Assembly: GCA_023388075.1 (NCBI GenBank)
Contig: JAEWGX010000059.1
Coordinates: 1 to 31,953, forward strand
DNA length: 31,953 bases
Reading direction: 5' to 3'
Source of the DNA: Pseudomonadota bacterium
GTDB taxonomy: Bacteria; Pseudomonadota; Gammaproteobacteria; Burkholderiales; Burkholderiaceae_E
The position numbers and the translations under genes are program-made. Below the pieces are notes generated by a model. That model saw only the letters and a list, made by a program, of their open reading frames with translations. It was not told where the DNA came from and did no database searches. Shown here in pieces: positions 1 through 6,722 of this stretch (the first letter of the stretch is position 1; every line of letters begins with the position of its first letter).

Positions 1-1
1 G

Positions 2-1132
2 CGGGCCGACCTGCTGGTTCCCGGGATGCCCGATGCCCACTGCCATGCGTTCCAGCGAGGGATCGCCGGCCTCACCGAGCGATCCGGCGATTCGGGCGGC
101 GACGGCTTCTGGACCTGGCGCGAGCGCATGTACCAGGCGGTGGAAACGCTGGATGCGGCCACGCTGCACGATAGCGCACTCGCGCTCTATCGCGAGCTGC
201 GGCAACGAGGCTACACGTCGGTGGCGGAGTTCCACTACGTGCACCGCCCGGGCGGAAGCAGCGCCATCGAGACGTCGCTCGCCCTGATCGAAGCGGCCGC
301 GGCGGCGCGGCTGCGCCTGCTGCTGCTGCCGGTGCTCTACCGGCGCGGAGGGTTCGACGGCGCACCGCTGTCGGCGCGCCAGCAGCCCTTCGGCCTCGCG
401 CTGGACGACTACGCCCGGCTGCTCCAGGCCCTCGCCGCGCACCGGTCGGAGGCGCCGCATCTCGCCGTCGGCATCGCACCGCACTCGTTGCGCGCGGTGG
501 ACGGCGCGGATCTCGCGCGGATGCTCCGGCTGCGCGAGGCGCTGCTGCCGGGCTGTCCGGTGCACATCCACGTGAGCGAGCAGCGGGCCGAGGTGGACGC
601 CGCGGTCGAACGGCTCGGGGCCACGCCGATCGCCTGGCTGTGCGACAACGCGCCGGTGGATCGGAGCTGGGTGCTGGTGCACGCCACCCATGCGACCGCC
701 GAGGAATTGCGGCTGGTGCGCGAGCGGGACGCGGTGGTCTGCGTCTGCCCGACCACGGAGGCGAACCTCGGCGACGGGGCCTTCGACATCGAGGGCTGGT
801 GGCGCGCCGGTGGCGCGCTCGCGATCGGCAGCGACAGCAACGTCGGGATCGACCCTACCGAGGAGCTGCGCTGGCTGGAATACCAGGCCAGGCTTCGGCT
901 GGAGCGCCGCGCCGTGCTGTTGGAGACAGGCTCGCGCCACCCCGGCACCAGCCTGTGGCAGCGCGCGGTGGCCGGGGGACGGCGCGCGCTGGGCGGCGCC
1001 GTGGACGGCCTGGCGGTGGGAGCACCGGGGGAGCTGCTGGAGATCCGCGTCTCGGACCCGACCCTCAGCCCGGACGAGGCAATGGACGATCTGGTGTTCG
1101 CGCGACGGACGACGTCACTGCGGGAGGTGTGA
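2..1132 (+). CDS. hutF: Formimidoylglutamate deiminase, 5' end outside window
   Basis: Amidohydrolase-superfamily enzyme that hydrolyses N-formimino-L-glutamate to N-formyl-L-glutamate and ammonia in the two-step hut branch of histidine degradation (cytosolic, metal dependent). The frame is open to the window edge and reads RADLLVPGMPDAHCHAFQRG, which matches the 'LPGMPNxHSHAFQR' segment of HutF. The first Met seen, at 26, is therefore internal. The family is about 450 residues; 376 are present, so roughly 70 N-terminal residues are missing. Metal-site candidates are visible: HCH in MPDAHCHAF, the His of VHIHVSEQ, the His of VLVHATHATAEE, and the Asp of AIGSDSNV. The remaining hut genes, if clustered, would lie upstream of the window. 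It converges on the next gene with a 22-bp gap. Confidence 0.93.
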   Translation, partial: RADLLVPGMPDAHCHAFQRGIAGLTERSGDSGGDGFWTWRERMYQAVETLDAATLHDSALALYRELRQRGYTSVAEFHYVHRPGGSSAIETSLALIEAAAAARLRLLLLPVLYRRGGFDGAPLSARQQPFGLALDDYARLLQALAAHRSEAPHLAVGIAPHSLRAVDGADLARMLRLREALLPGCPVHIHVSEQRAEVDAAVERLGATPIAWLCDNAPVDRSWVLVHATHATAEELRLVRERDAVVCVCPTTEANLGDGAFDIEGWWRAGGALAIGSDSNVGIDPTEELRWLEYQARLRLERRAVLLETGSRHPGTSLWQRAVAGGRRALGGAVDGLAVGAPGELLEIRVSDPTLSPDEAMDDLVFARRTTSLREV

Positions 1133-1154
1133 CCTCGGCAAGGCCGGGAGCCGG

Positions 1155-1460
1155 CTACGCGTTGCGCCGGTCGACCGCACCGGCGGGGTCCGGCTGCTCC
1201 GATCCGCCTTCCAGGCGATCCGGTCCCGCACCCTCGACGCCCCCGGGCGCGATGGCGTCTTCGTCGGCGGCTTCCTCGCCCGACCCTGCCACCTCCGTCG
1301 CGCCCGGCACCGCCTGCGACTCCTCGGGCTGGCCCTCCTGCGTGTCGGCACCGCCACCGCCGGCGCCCGCCTGTGCCTTGCGCAGCCGCTTCTCTTCCTT
1401 CTTTGCCTTCTTGGCAAGGTCCCGTTGCCGCTTGGCAAATGCGTAGTTGGGTTTGGCCAT
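1155..1460 (-). CDS. Small lysine-rich conserved hypothetical protein
   Basis: A 101-residue protein of unknown function. The first ~30 residues (MAKPNYAFAKRQRDLAKKAK and the following KKEEKRLRKA) match, from memory, a short conserved protein of betaproteobacteria. They form one very basic amphipathic helix, which could suggest nucleic acid or ribosome contact. From about residue 31 the chain changes to a Gly/Ala/Glu/Asp/Pro-rich, acidic, probably disordered tail. The start is supported by a strong ribosome-binding site (GAGGAGAG) just upstream. It lies downstream of the GST gene on the same strand with a 115-bp gap, so it may share that transcript. No enzymatic motif is visible. Confidence 0.72.
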   Translation of the reverse strand: MAKPNYAFAKRQRDLAKKAKKEEKRLRKAQAGAGGGGADTQEGQPEESQAVPGATEVAGSGEEAADEDAIAPGGVEGAGPDRLEGGSEQPDPAGAVDRRNA

Positions 1461-1575
1461 GCCCTCTCCTCTGCGATCTTCCCGGCGCAGGAATCCGCCG
1501 GCTGGTTCACGAACATGGTATAGCCGATCGCTTTCTCCGCATCCCGGCGGGGGTGTTGACCGCGATCGGCGGGGC

Positions 1576-2196
1576 TCAGGTCAGCGACAGCGCCATGATC
1601 TCGCGCGCGCCCGGTCGCCGCGCGGCCCGCTCCAGCCAGCGCTCGACGTTGGGCCGCGGTGCCTGCTCGACGGGCAGGAGCCGCCAGCGATGCGCGGCGC
1701 ACGCGAGCGGGATGTCGGCCATGGTGAAGCGATCGCCGCCGATGTAGTCGCGGCCGGCCAACGCCGCCTCCAGGATGCCGAGCAGCGACTCCGTCTGGCG
1801 GGAGGAAGCGTCGATGACCGCCTGCTGCCGCTTCGCCGGCTCGGTTCGCACCAGCTGCCAGAAGGCGTCGCGCATGGACGCGATCAGCTCGAGCGAGGCC
1901 CAGTCCATCCAGCGGTCGCAGTCGGCGCGCGCCTGCAGCGATTCGGGATAAAGACCGCCATCCGGATGCCTGGCGCTGAGATAGCGCACGATCGCGTTGG
2001 ACTCCCACAGCACGAAGCCATCGTCCTCGATCACCGGGACGCGCCGGTTGGGATTGAGGCGCCCGTATTCAGCCGTCTCGACCACGCCGAACTGCCCGCC
2101 GGCGTCCACCCGCTCGAAGGGCAGCCCGAGATCCGTGGCGCACCACACGACCTTCTGCACGTTGATGGAGCTGATCCGCCCCCAGATCTTCAGCAT
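1576..2196 (-). CDS. Glutathione S-transferase family protein
   Basis: Cytosolic GST-fold protein of 206 residues, the usual length. The N-terminal thioredoxin-like domain (about 1-78) shows the RISSINVQKV segment, which would carry the catalytic Ser/Asn, then RVPVI with the cis-proline that binds the gamma-glutamyl part of glutathione, then WESNAI. The C-terminal helical domain (about 85-206) includes YIGGDRFTMADIPLAC, the conserved GST hydrophobic staple region. The chosen ATG (MLKIWG) is preceded by GGAGAGG. The frame stays open upstream, but that part lacks GST similarity and has no good ribosome-binding site. The substrate cannot be told from sequence. Confidence 0.9.
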   Translation of the reverse strand: MLKIWGRISSINVQKVVWCATDLGLPFERVDAGGQFGVVETAEYGRLNPNRRVPVIEDDGFVLWESNAIVRYLSARHPDGGLYPESLQARADCDRWMDWASLELIASMRDAFWQLVRTEPAKRQQAVIDASSRQTESLLGILEAALAGRDYIGGDRFTMADIPLACAAHRWRLLPVEQAPRPNVERWLERAARRPGAREIMALSLT

Positions 2197-2232
2197 CGCC
2201 TCTCCTGTCGCGGCCGGCAACGGCGCCGTTCC

Positions 2233-2238
2233 ATGATA
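2233..2238 (-). promoter_or_regulatory. Candidate -10 element for the GST gene
   Basis: On the minus strand this reads TATCAT, five of six matches to the sigma-70 -10 consensus, about 37 bases upstream of the GST start codon in the divergent gap to the DUF1415 gene. I see no convincing -35 hexamer 16-18 bases further upstream, so this is a weak call. Confidence 0.3.
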
Positions 2239-2299
2239 GCGTGAGGCCCCGCGCGCCTCCGCGCGAGGAGCCCACCGCCTGACTCGAGAGGAGAGCCGG

Positions 2300-2959
2300 T
2301 TGAACGGATCGGACCACCCGCCCCGGAAGGACGACGGCACGCAGGCCGGATCGCAGGATCGGGGTGGACCGCTCGATCCGGGCGAGCCGCCCGCCACGGC
2401 CGGGTCCGTCGACGTCGAACGGATCATCGCCCGCACCCGCGCGTGGGTGGAGCTCGCGGTGATCGGCCTCGGGCTCTGCCCCTTCGCGCGCGGCCCGCAG
2501 GTGCAGGGGCGCATCCGCTACCGGGTCAGCACCGCCCGCGACGAGGACACGTTGCTCTCGGACCTCGTCGAGGAGTTGCGCCTGCTCGCGCGGGCCGGGC
2601 CGGAGCAGGTGGAGACGACGTTGCTGGTGCATCCGTGCGTGCTCGGGCGGTTCGAGGATTTCAACCAGTTCCTGGAGATCGCGGAAGCCGCGGTGGCAGC
2701 GCTCGGGATGAGCGGCGTCCTGCAGGTCGCGAGCTTCCATCCCGACTACCGCTTCGAGGGCGCCGCGCCCGGCGACATCGCCAACGCCACCAACCGCTCG
2801 CCCTACCCGACCCTGCACCTGCTGCGCGAGGACAGCGTGGCCGAGGCTGTCCGCGCCCATGGCGACACCGAGGCGATCTACCAGGCCAACATCCGCCGCC
2901 TCGAGCAGCTGGGTGAAGAGGGCTGGGCCGGGCTGCGGCGATCGATCGACGACGCCTGA
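2300..2959 (+). CDS. DUF1415 family protein
   Basis: A 219-residue protein of the DUF1415 family, function unknown. Family landmarks are VIGLGLCPFARGP with an invariant Cys, TTLLVHP, FEDFNQFLEIAE, ASFHPDYRFEG and NRSPYPTLHLLRE. The first ~35 residues are polar, Pro/Gly-rich and probably unstructured; the conserved domain starts near VERIIARTRAWVE. The start codon is TTG, supported by GAGAGGAGAG immediately upstream and by the lack of an in-frame ATG before the domain. It is transcribed divergently from the GST gene. The conserved Cys, His and acidic residues suggest a redox or metal-linked role, but that is only a guess. Confidence 0.85.
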   Translation: MNGSDHPPRKDDGTQAGSQDRGGPLDPGEPPATAGSVDVERIIARTRAWVELAVIGLGLCPFARGPQVQGRIRYRVSTARDEDTLLSDLVEELRLLARAGPEQVETTLLVHPCVLGRFEDFNQFLEIAEAAVAALGMSGVLQVASFHPDYRFEGAAPGDIANATNRSPYPTLHLLREDSVAEAVRAHGDTEAIYQANIRRLEQLGEEGWAGLRRSIDDA

Positions 2960-3050
2960 CGGCCGGGTCCGCGGGCGCGGCCCCGAGGCGCGCGGCCGGG
3001 ATGTTATCCTCGACAGCCGGACGCCCGAGTCACGCGATGTAGCCGCCACG

Positions 3051-3851
3051 ATGTATCCATTCGCCTTCCATCGCCCGGAGCGCCTGTCGGATGCGCTTGC
3101 CCTGCTCGCGGCGGACCACGAAGCACGGGCGCTCGCCGGCGGCATGACGCTCATCCCGTCGATGAAGCACCGCCTGGCCGCGCCCTCGCGACTGGTGGAC
3201 CTGGGCCGGCTGGAGGAGCTGCGCGGCATCACGCACAGGGACACCTCGCTGGTGGTCGGCGCCGGCTGCCGGCATGCGGAGATCGCCGGCGATCCCGTCG
3301 TCGCGGCCACCGTGCCTGCGCTTGCTTCGGTGGCGCTCGCCATTGGCGATCCCCAGGTCAGGGCACGGGGCACGATCGGCGGCTCCGTCGCCAACAACGA
3401 CCCGGCCGCGGACTATCCCGCCGCGGTGCTGGCGCTCGCCGCCGTGATGGTCACCGACCGGCGGGAGATCGCCGCCGACGACTTCTTCCAGGGAATGTTC
3501 GCCACGGCGCTCCAGGCGGGCGAGCTGATCCGCGAGATCCACCTCGCGATCCCGCGCCGCGCCGCCTACGCCAAGTTCCACCATCCCGCCTCCGGCTATG
3601 CGATGGCCGGCGTCTTCGTCGCCGATTTCGGCGAGACGGTGCGCGTGGGCGTGACCGGCGTCGCGCCGTCGGTCTTTCGCTGGCACGAGGCCGAAGCCGC
3701 GCTGCTGCGCCGCTTCGACGGTGACAGCGTGGCCGCGCTCACGCTGGACGAGGCCGGGCTGTTCGGAGACCTGCATGCACCGGCGACCTATCGGGCGCAC
3801 CTGGCCAGCGTGATGCTGCGCAAGGCCGTGGCCGCTGCCCTGACGAGATGA
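3051..3851 (+). CDS. Molybdenum hydroxylase FAD-binding (medium) subunit, CoxM-like
   Basis: FAD subunit (266 residues, normal for the family) of a three-subunit xanthine oxidase-family molybdenum hydroxylase. It passes electrons from the 2Fe-2S clusters of the small subunit to its acceptor. FAD-binding signatures are AGGMTLIPSMKHRLAAPSRL (about residues 26-45) and TIGGSVANNDPAADYPA (about 108-124), equivalent to the usual 'AGGxSLLP' and 'TIGGSLAHxDPAAD'. The C-terminal CO_deh_flav_C domain follows. The ATG starts MYPFAFHRPE, the usual N terminus; the frame is open further upstream without similarity. First gene of an M-S-L operon, joined to the next gene by an ATGA overlap. Confidence 0.92.
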   Translation: MYPFAFHRPERLSDALALLAADHEARALAGGMTLIPSMKHRLAAPSRLVDLGRLEELRGITHRDTSLVVGAGCRHAEIAGDPVVAATVPALASVALAIGDPQVRARGTIGGSVANNDPAADYPAAVLALAAVMVTDRREIAADDFFQGMFATALQAGELIREIHLAIPRRAAYAKFHHPASGYAMAGVFVADFGETVRVGVTGVAPSVFRWHEAEAALLRRFDGDSVAALTLDEAGLFGDLHAPATYRAHLASVMLRKAVAAALTR

Positions 3852-4405
3852 CCCACCCCTCCCCCCACCCCCAGGCCATCGCCGACGGCGCCGACGACCA
3901 CGCCGCCTCGGGCAGCGAGCCGCGCAGTCGCATCGCGGTCACCGTGAACAGCGAACGGCACGAGCTGCTCGTGGCCAACCGCGCCCTGCTCGTCGATGCG
4001 CTGCGCGACGACCTCGGCCTCACCGGCACGCATGTCGGCTGCGATACCAGCCAGTGCGGCTGCTGCATCGTGCACATGGACGGTACGGCGGTGAAGTCCT
4101 GCACGGTCCTGGCGGTGCAGGCCGACGGTGCCCGCATCACCACCATCGAAGGGCTCGCCCCCGAAGGCTCGCTGCATCCGGTCCAGGAAGCCTTCTCGGC
4201 CTGCCACGGCCTTCAGTGCGGTTTCTGCACGCCGGGCATGGTGATGGCCACGGTCGACCTGCTGGCGCGCCATCCTGATCCGGATGACGGGCAGATCCGA
4301 CACGGCCTCGCCGGCAACCTCTGCCGCTGCACGGGCTACGTGAACATCGAGGCCGCGGTCCGGGACGCCGCTGCGCGCATGGCGTCGTCGAAGCGCCATG
4401 GCTGA
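3848..4405 (+). CDS. Molybdenum hydroxylase 2Fe-2S (small) subunit, CoxS-like
   Basis: Iron-sulfur subunit, 185 residues, carrying two 2Fe-2S clusters. The plant-ferredoxin-type cluster uses C65, C70, C73 and C85 (GCDTSQCGCC...KSC). The C-terminal cluster uses C124, C127, C159 and C161 (CGFCTPG and CRCTGY). Position 72, usually Ala or another small residue in CGxC, is also Cys, giving CGCC. The first ~27 residues are a polar His/Pro/Asp-rich extension, longer than in typical CoxS proteins of about 160 residues. The gene overlaps its neighbours on both sides (4 bp with the FAD subunit, 8 bp with the Mo subunit), so the three are translated together. Confidence 0.94.
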   Translation: MTHPSPHPQAIADGADDHAASGSEPRSRIAVTVNSERHELLVANRALLVDALRDDLGLTGTHVGCDTSQCGCCIVHMDGTAVKSCTVLAVQADGARITTIEGLAPEGSLHPVQEAFSACHGLQCGFCTPGMVMATVDLLARHPDPDDGQIRHGLAGNLCRCTGYVNIEAAVRDAAARMASSKRHG

Positions 4406-6722
4406 GGCCGGGCGCCTGCTGCGGCACGAGGACCGACGCCTCGTCACCGGCCGCGGCCGTTTCACTGCGGACCGCAACCTGCCGGGACAGCTCCATGCAG
4501 CGATGGTGCGCTCGGACCGCGCCCATGCGCTCGTCCGCGGCATCGACCACTCGGCCGCCCGGAGCGCGGCGGGCGTCGTCGCGGTGCTCACCGCGCGCGA
4601 CGTGGAGGCGGCGGGCTTCCGTGCGCTGCCGACCGGTGCCCCCTTGAAGGGCGCCGACGGAATGCCGCAGAAGACCGCGCCGATGCCGGTGCTCGCGACC
4701 GACCGGGTCCGCTTCGTCGGCCAGCCGGTGGCGATGGTGGTGGCGCGCACGGCGCCGGAGGCACGCGATGCGGCCGAGCAGGTGGTCGTGGACTACGAGG
4801 AGCTGCCGGCGGTCGCGTCAGTGGCCGCCGCGCTCGCGCCCGATGCGCCGCTGCTGCACGACCACGTTCCCGGAAACCTCGGCCTCGTCTACCAGGACGG
4901 CGACCCCGACGCGGTCGAGCGGGCCTTCGCCGCCGCGGCGATGACTTCGACGCTGTCGCTCTGCAGCCAGCGGCTGGTCGGCGCGCCGATGGAACCCCGC
5001 GCCTGCCTGGCCGCGCACGACGCCGCGCGCGGGGTGACCGTGCTGCATACGCCCACCCAGGGAATGCTCGGCATGCGGGCCAGCCTGCACGCCGTCACCG
5101 GCTGGCCCGCCGATTCCATCGAGGTCGCGCCCGACGACGTGGACGGCAGCTTCGGCCTGCGCGGCGGCACCTTCTCCGAACAGGTGCTGGCGATGCTCGC
5201 CGCGCGCCGGCTCGAGCGACCGGTCAAGTGGGTGGCGAGCCGCTCGGAGCTCTTCCTCGGCGAATGGCACGGCCGCGCCCTGCGGTTGCGCGGCGAGATC
5301 GCGCTCGACGCGCAAGGCAACATCCTCGCCCTGCGCTTCGACCACGAGGCCGACCTCGGCGCCTACAGCTGCTACTGGGGCAGCCTCATCGGCACCCGCA
5401 ACCTCGCGGTCACCATGGGCGGGGTCTATCGGGTGCCGGCGCTCTTCATGCGCTCCCGCCTGGTGCACACCAACACCGTGCCGGTATCGGCCTACCGCGG
5501 CGCCGGCCGGCCCGACATCGCCTTCATCATCGAACGGCTGGTGGACCATGCCGCCGCCGAGCACGGCCTCGACCGGGTGGCCCTGCGCAGCCGCAACTTC
5601 GTCCCGCGCGATGCGTTTCCGTACCGCACAGCCAACGGCACGGAGTACGACTGTGGCGACTTCGAGGGCGTCATGCGCAAGGCGCTTCGCCTTGCCGACT
5701 ACGACGGCTTCCCGGCCCGCCGCGTGGCGTCGCAGGCGAACGGACGGCGCCGCGGCATCGGCTTCGCCTGCTATCTCGAGGCTTCCGGGGGCGGCGCCGC
5801 CGCGAGCGACCAGGTGGCCGGCCGCTTCGGCGCGGACGGCCGGCTCACGCTCTACGCGATGACCGGTCCGTCCGGGCAGGGCCACGCCACCTCCTTCGCG
5901 CAGATCGTCTCCGAAGGGCTCGGCATCCCGGCCTCCGCGATCGACTACCGCGCGAGCGATCCGGCAAGCGGGCTGATCGGCAACGGCACGGGCGGCTCGC
6001 GCTCGCTGCTCGGCGCCGGCTCGGCCTTCAAGCGCCTCGTGCCCGCGATCATCGAGCAGGCGCGACCGCATGCCGCGGCGGCACTCGGCGTGGCGCCTGA
6101 TGCGATCGCCTTCGAGCGAGGTCGCTTCCTGGCGAGCGGCGCGGGCCCGGGCGACGCGGTGGGCATCGACCTGCTCGAGCTGGCGCGGCGCCTGGCCGGC
6201 GCGACTCGGGATGGCCGCCATCCGCTCGACAGCACCGCCGACAGCGTCGCGGGCGTCACCTTCCCCAACGGCTGCCACGTGGCGGAGCTGGAGGTGGATC
6301 CGCAGACCGGCGTCACCACCCTCGAGTCCTACGTCGCGGTGGACGATCTCGGCACGGTGGTCTCCCCCGCGCTGGTGCAGGGGCAGGTGCACGGCGGGGT
6401 CGTCCAAGGCGCCGGACAGGCCTTCGGCGAGCATGCCGTCTACGATGAAGCCAGCGGGCAGCTGCTCACCGGCAGCTTCACCGACTATCCGATGCCGCGG
6501 GCGGGCCTGCTGCGACGCATCGTCACCGACATCCATCCGGTGCCCACCCGGCTGAACGAGCTGGGCGCGAAGGGCGTGGGCGAGTCCGGCTGCTCCGGGT
6601 CGCTGCCCGCCCTCGGCAATGCCATGATGGACGCGTTGCGCGAGGACAGCGGCCCGATCGACATGCCCTACACGCCGGCGCGCGTCTGGCAGGCTATCCG
6701 ATCAGGGCAGCGTCGCGGCTGA
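4398..6722 (+). CDS. Molybdenum hydroxylase large subunit, form II CoxL-like
   Basis: Mo-pterin catalytic subunit, 774 residues, usual length. The active-site loop reads AYRGAGR (residues 365-371). This is the signature of form II or putative CO dehydrogenases, not the AYxCSFR loop of true form I CODH, so CO oxidation should not be assumed. The catalytic glutamate of the family is present in GVGESG (E729). The N-terminal Ald_Xan_dh_C-type domain (about 10-145, with VRFVGQPVAMVVA) is followed by the Mo-binding region (GAPMEPRAC near 196). The physiological substrate is unknown; aromatic, heterocyclic or aldehyde substrates are common in the family. No CoxD/E/F maturation genes are in the window. 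The 3' end overlaps the convergent cyclic-di-GMP gene by 29 bp. Confidence 0.92.
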   Translation: MAEAGRLLRHEDRRLVTGRGRFTADRNLPGQLHAAMVRSDRAHALVRGIDHSAARSAAGVVAVLTARDVEAAGFRALPTGAPLKGADGMPQKTAPMPVLATDRVRFVGQPVAMVVARTAPEARDAAEQVVVDYEELPAVASVAAALAPDAPLLHDHVPGNLGLVYQDGDPDAVERAFAAAAMTSTLSLCSQRLVGAPMEPRACLAAHDAARGVTVLHTPTQGMLGMRASLHAVTGWPADSIEVAPDDVDGSFGLRGGTFSEQVLAMLAARRLERPVKWVASRSELFLGEWHGRALRLRGEIALDAQGNILALRFDHEADLGAYSCYWGSLIGTRNLAVTMGGVYRVPALFMRSRLVHTNTVPVSAYRGAGRPDIAFIIERLVDHAAAEHGLDRVALRSRNFVPRDAFPYRTANGTEYDCGDFEGVMRKALRLADYDGFPARRVASQANGRRRGIGFACYLEASGGGAAASDQVAGRFGADGRLTLYAMTGPSGQGHATSFAQIVSEGLGIPASAIDYRASDPASGLIGNGTGGSRSLLGAGSAFKRLVPAIIEQARPHAAAALGVAPDAIAFERGRFLASGAGPGDAVGIDLLELARRLAGATRDGRHPLDSTADSVAGVTFPNGCHVAELEVDPQTGVTTLESYVAVDDLGTVVSPALVQGQVHGGVVQGAGQAFGEHAVYDEASGQLLTGSFTDYPMPRAGLLRRIVTDIHPVPTRLNELGAKGVGESGCSGSLPALGNAMMDALREDSGPIDMPYTPARVWQAIRSGQRRG

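Noticed and set aside
4398..6722. True aerobic carbon monoxide dehydrogenase
   Set aside because: The active-site loop is AYRGAGR and lacks the AYxCSFR motif with the Cys that binds copper.
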